Assembly (NCBI GenBank): GCA_949358305.1
Contig: OX442316.1
Location: 11,408,001-11,472,000 of the forward strand
Direction of reading: 5' to 3'
Length of the DNA stretch: 64,000 nucleotides
DNA from: Strigamia acuminata
Taxonomy: Eukaryota; Arthropoda; Chilopoda; Geophilomorpha; Linotaeniidae
The translations under genes were made by a program, and so were the position numbers. Positions within the stretch are counted from its first letter, which is position 1. Each line of letters begins with the position of its first letter. Under the pieces are notes generated by a model. It made no database searches, was not told where the DNA came from, and saw only the letters and a list, made by a program, of their open reading frames with translations. This document shows positions 63,111-64,000 of this stretch, in pieces.

Positions 63111-64000
63111 TTAAAAATAAAAAAAATTCTAAAAAATTACAATTCTGCATCTAAAAAAAAAAAATCTGTAAAACAAAACAAAATTATATTGGGAATCTTT
63201 TTTTGTGAAATAAGTAGCGCGCTATTACAACACCTCATGTTCAGCCACGTTCATACCTTCATCTGTTAGTATAGTGCGCTCGTTAATCTCATTAAATCAG
63301 TTAACAAATGCTGTCATAAAATCGTTCCTATTTTTTACGCACACACTAAACAAACCCTCTCACCATGAACATTTTTTTTCTGAATTTTACTTCGTTTCAG
63401 TTACTAATCGTAAGATCTTTTCCCATGATCACATCACAAGATACGTGATCATATGACCACCACCCAGAGATCTCCCCCTAAAAAAACATGGCAGACCACA
63501 GGGCCACAGGAAAACATTAAAAACTACACACCATTACCTTATAAAGACTTTGTGTCGTAAACAGGTCGTATCTTTTTTAAAATCATGTTTTTTTTAAATT
63601 ATTTTATTTTAGTTTCATTATTAATTATAACAAAAAAGGATCTGTTTTCATATCTGATTGAATTGCAAGTTCCATTACCCAAATCCAGTCACACTAATCC
63701 ATTAAAATTTTCTTTAAGAATATTTATTCACCCTTCAGAGTTCTCCAACTCTAAATTGAGCTTTGATTTAAAAGCCAGACTTGTCCCACCTGTCTAGCAA
63801 CAGCTTACAGCATTAAAATGGACTTAATCTCGTAGTACTATCGGCTTAGGACATTGTCAGAATTGAGAGGAAATGACGCGGTTAAAGTTGCCAATTGACA
63901 GAATTCGTGCCAATGCCTACATTTCTCTACCTTAGAAAATAAAACTCAGAATTTAACAACTCGTGTAAATACATAAAAAGAAAATAAAAAAAAATAAAAA
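63111..64000. other. Upstream flank without a recognised gene
   Basis: AT-rich DNA upstream of the Dscam start. I see no coding region. Noted items: an inverted repeat ATGATCAC / GTGATCAT (63425-63432 and 63445-63452, 12-nt spacer), a GATC-rich stretch around 63410-63475, and A-rich runs at the right edge. Confidence 0.6.

Overview
The window looks like AT-rich nuclear DNA of an arthropod: no dense ORFs, no operons, spliced coding exons, and many A/T runs and simple repeats. The one gene I can support firmly is a Dscam-family (Down syndrome cell adhesion molecule) gene on the minus strand. The species and the Dscam paralogue (hypervariable Dscam1 or another member) cannot be fixed from this window. 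A crustacean or non-dipteran hexapod would fit the very large first intron and low GC, but that is inference.

Layout, reading the gene 5'->3' from right to left. (1) 64000-62600: upstream DNA, then a CpG-rich stretch (about 62600-63100) that probably holds the promoter and 5' UTR. (2) 62599-62533: first coding exon, with start codon and signal peptide. (3) 62532-5506: a 57,027-bp phase-1 intron that fills almost 90% of the window. (4) 5505-5188: second coding exon, carrying nearly all of immunoglobulin domain 1. (5) 5187-1: start of the next intron; I see no following exon (Ig2). The two exons join in frame (AAC G | GT GCT) to give signal peptide plus Ig1, 128 residues so far.

The giant intron is mostly low-complexity AT-rich DNA with scattered structure. 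There is a 325-bp MITE-like element with perfect 27-bp terminal inverted repeats and an internal CGCCGG box at 17-18 bp intervals (17205-17529). There are two tRNA-like Pol III (SINE-like) fragments, clusters of perfect palindromes, a G-quadruplex candidate, RFX X-box-like motifs, paired E-boxes, microsatellites and long homopolymers. A few GC-raised islets have exon-like features on the plus strand. The best is 36032-36485: acceptor, 46-codon ORF, donor, strong acceptor, stop and AATAAA. I report it as a weak candidate nested gene.

I found no bacterial, CRISPR, defence or phage system. The most unusual items are the periodic MITE, the possible nested micro-gene, and an in-frame ATG with a signal-like leader directly upstream of the Ig1 exon.
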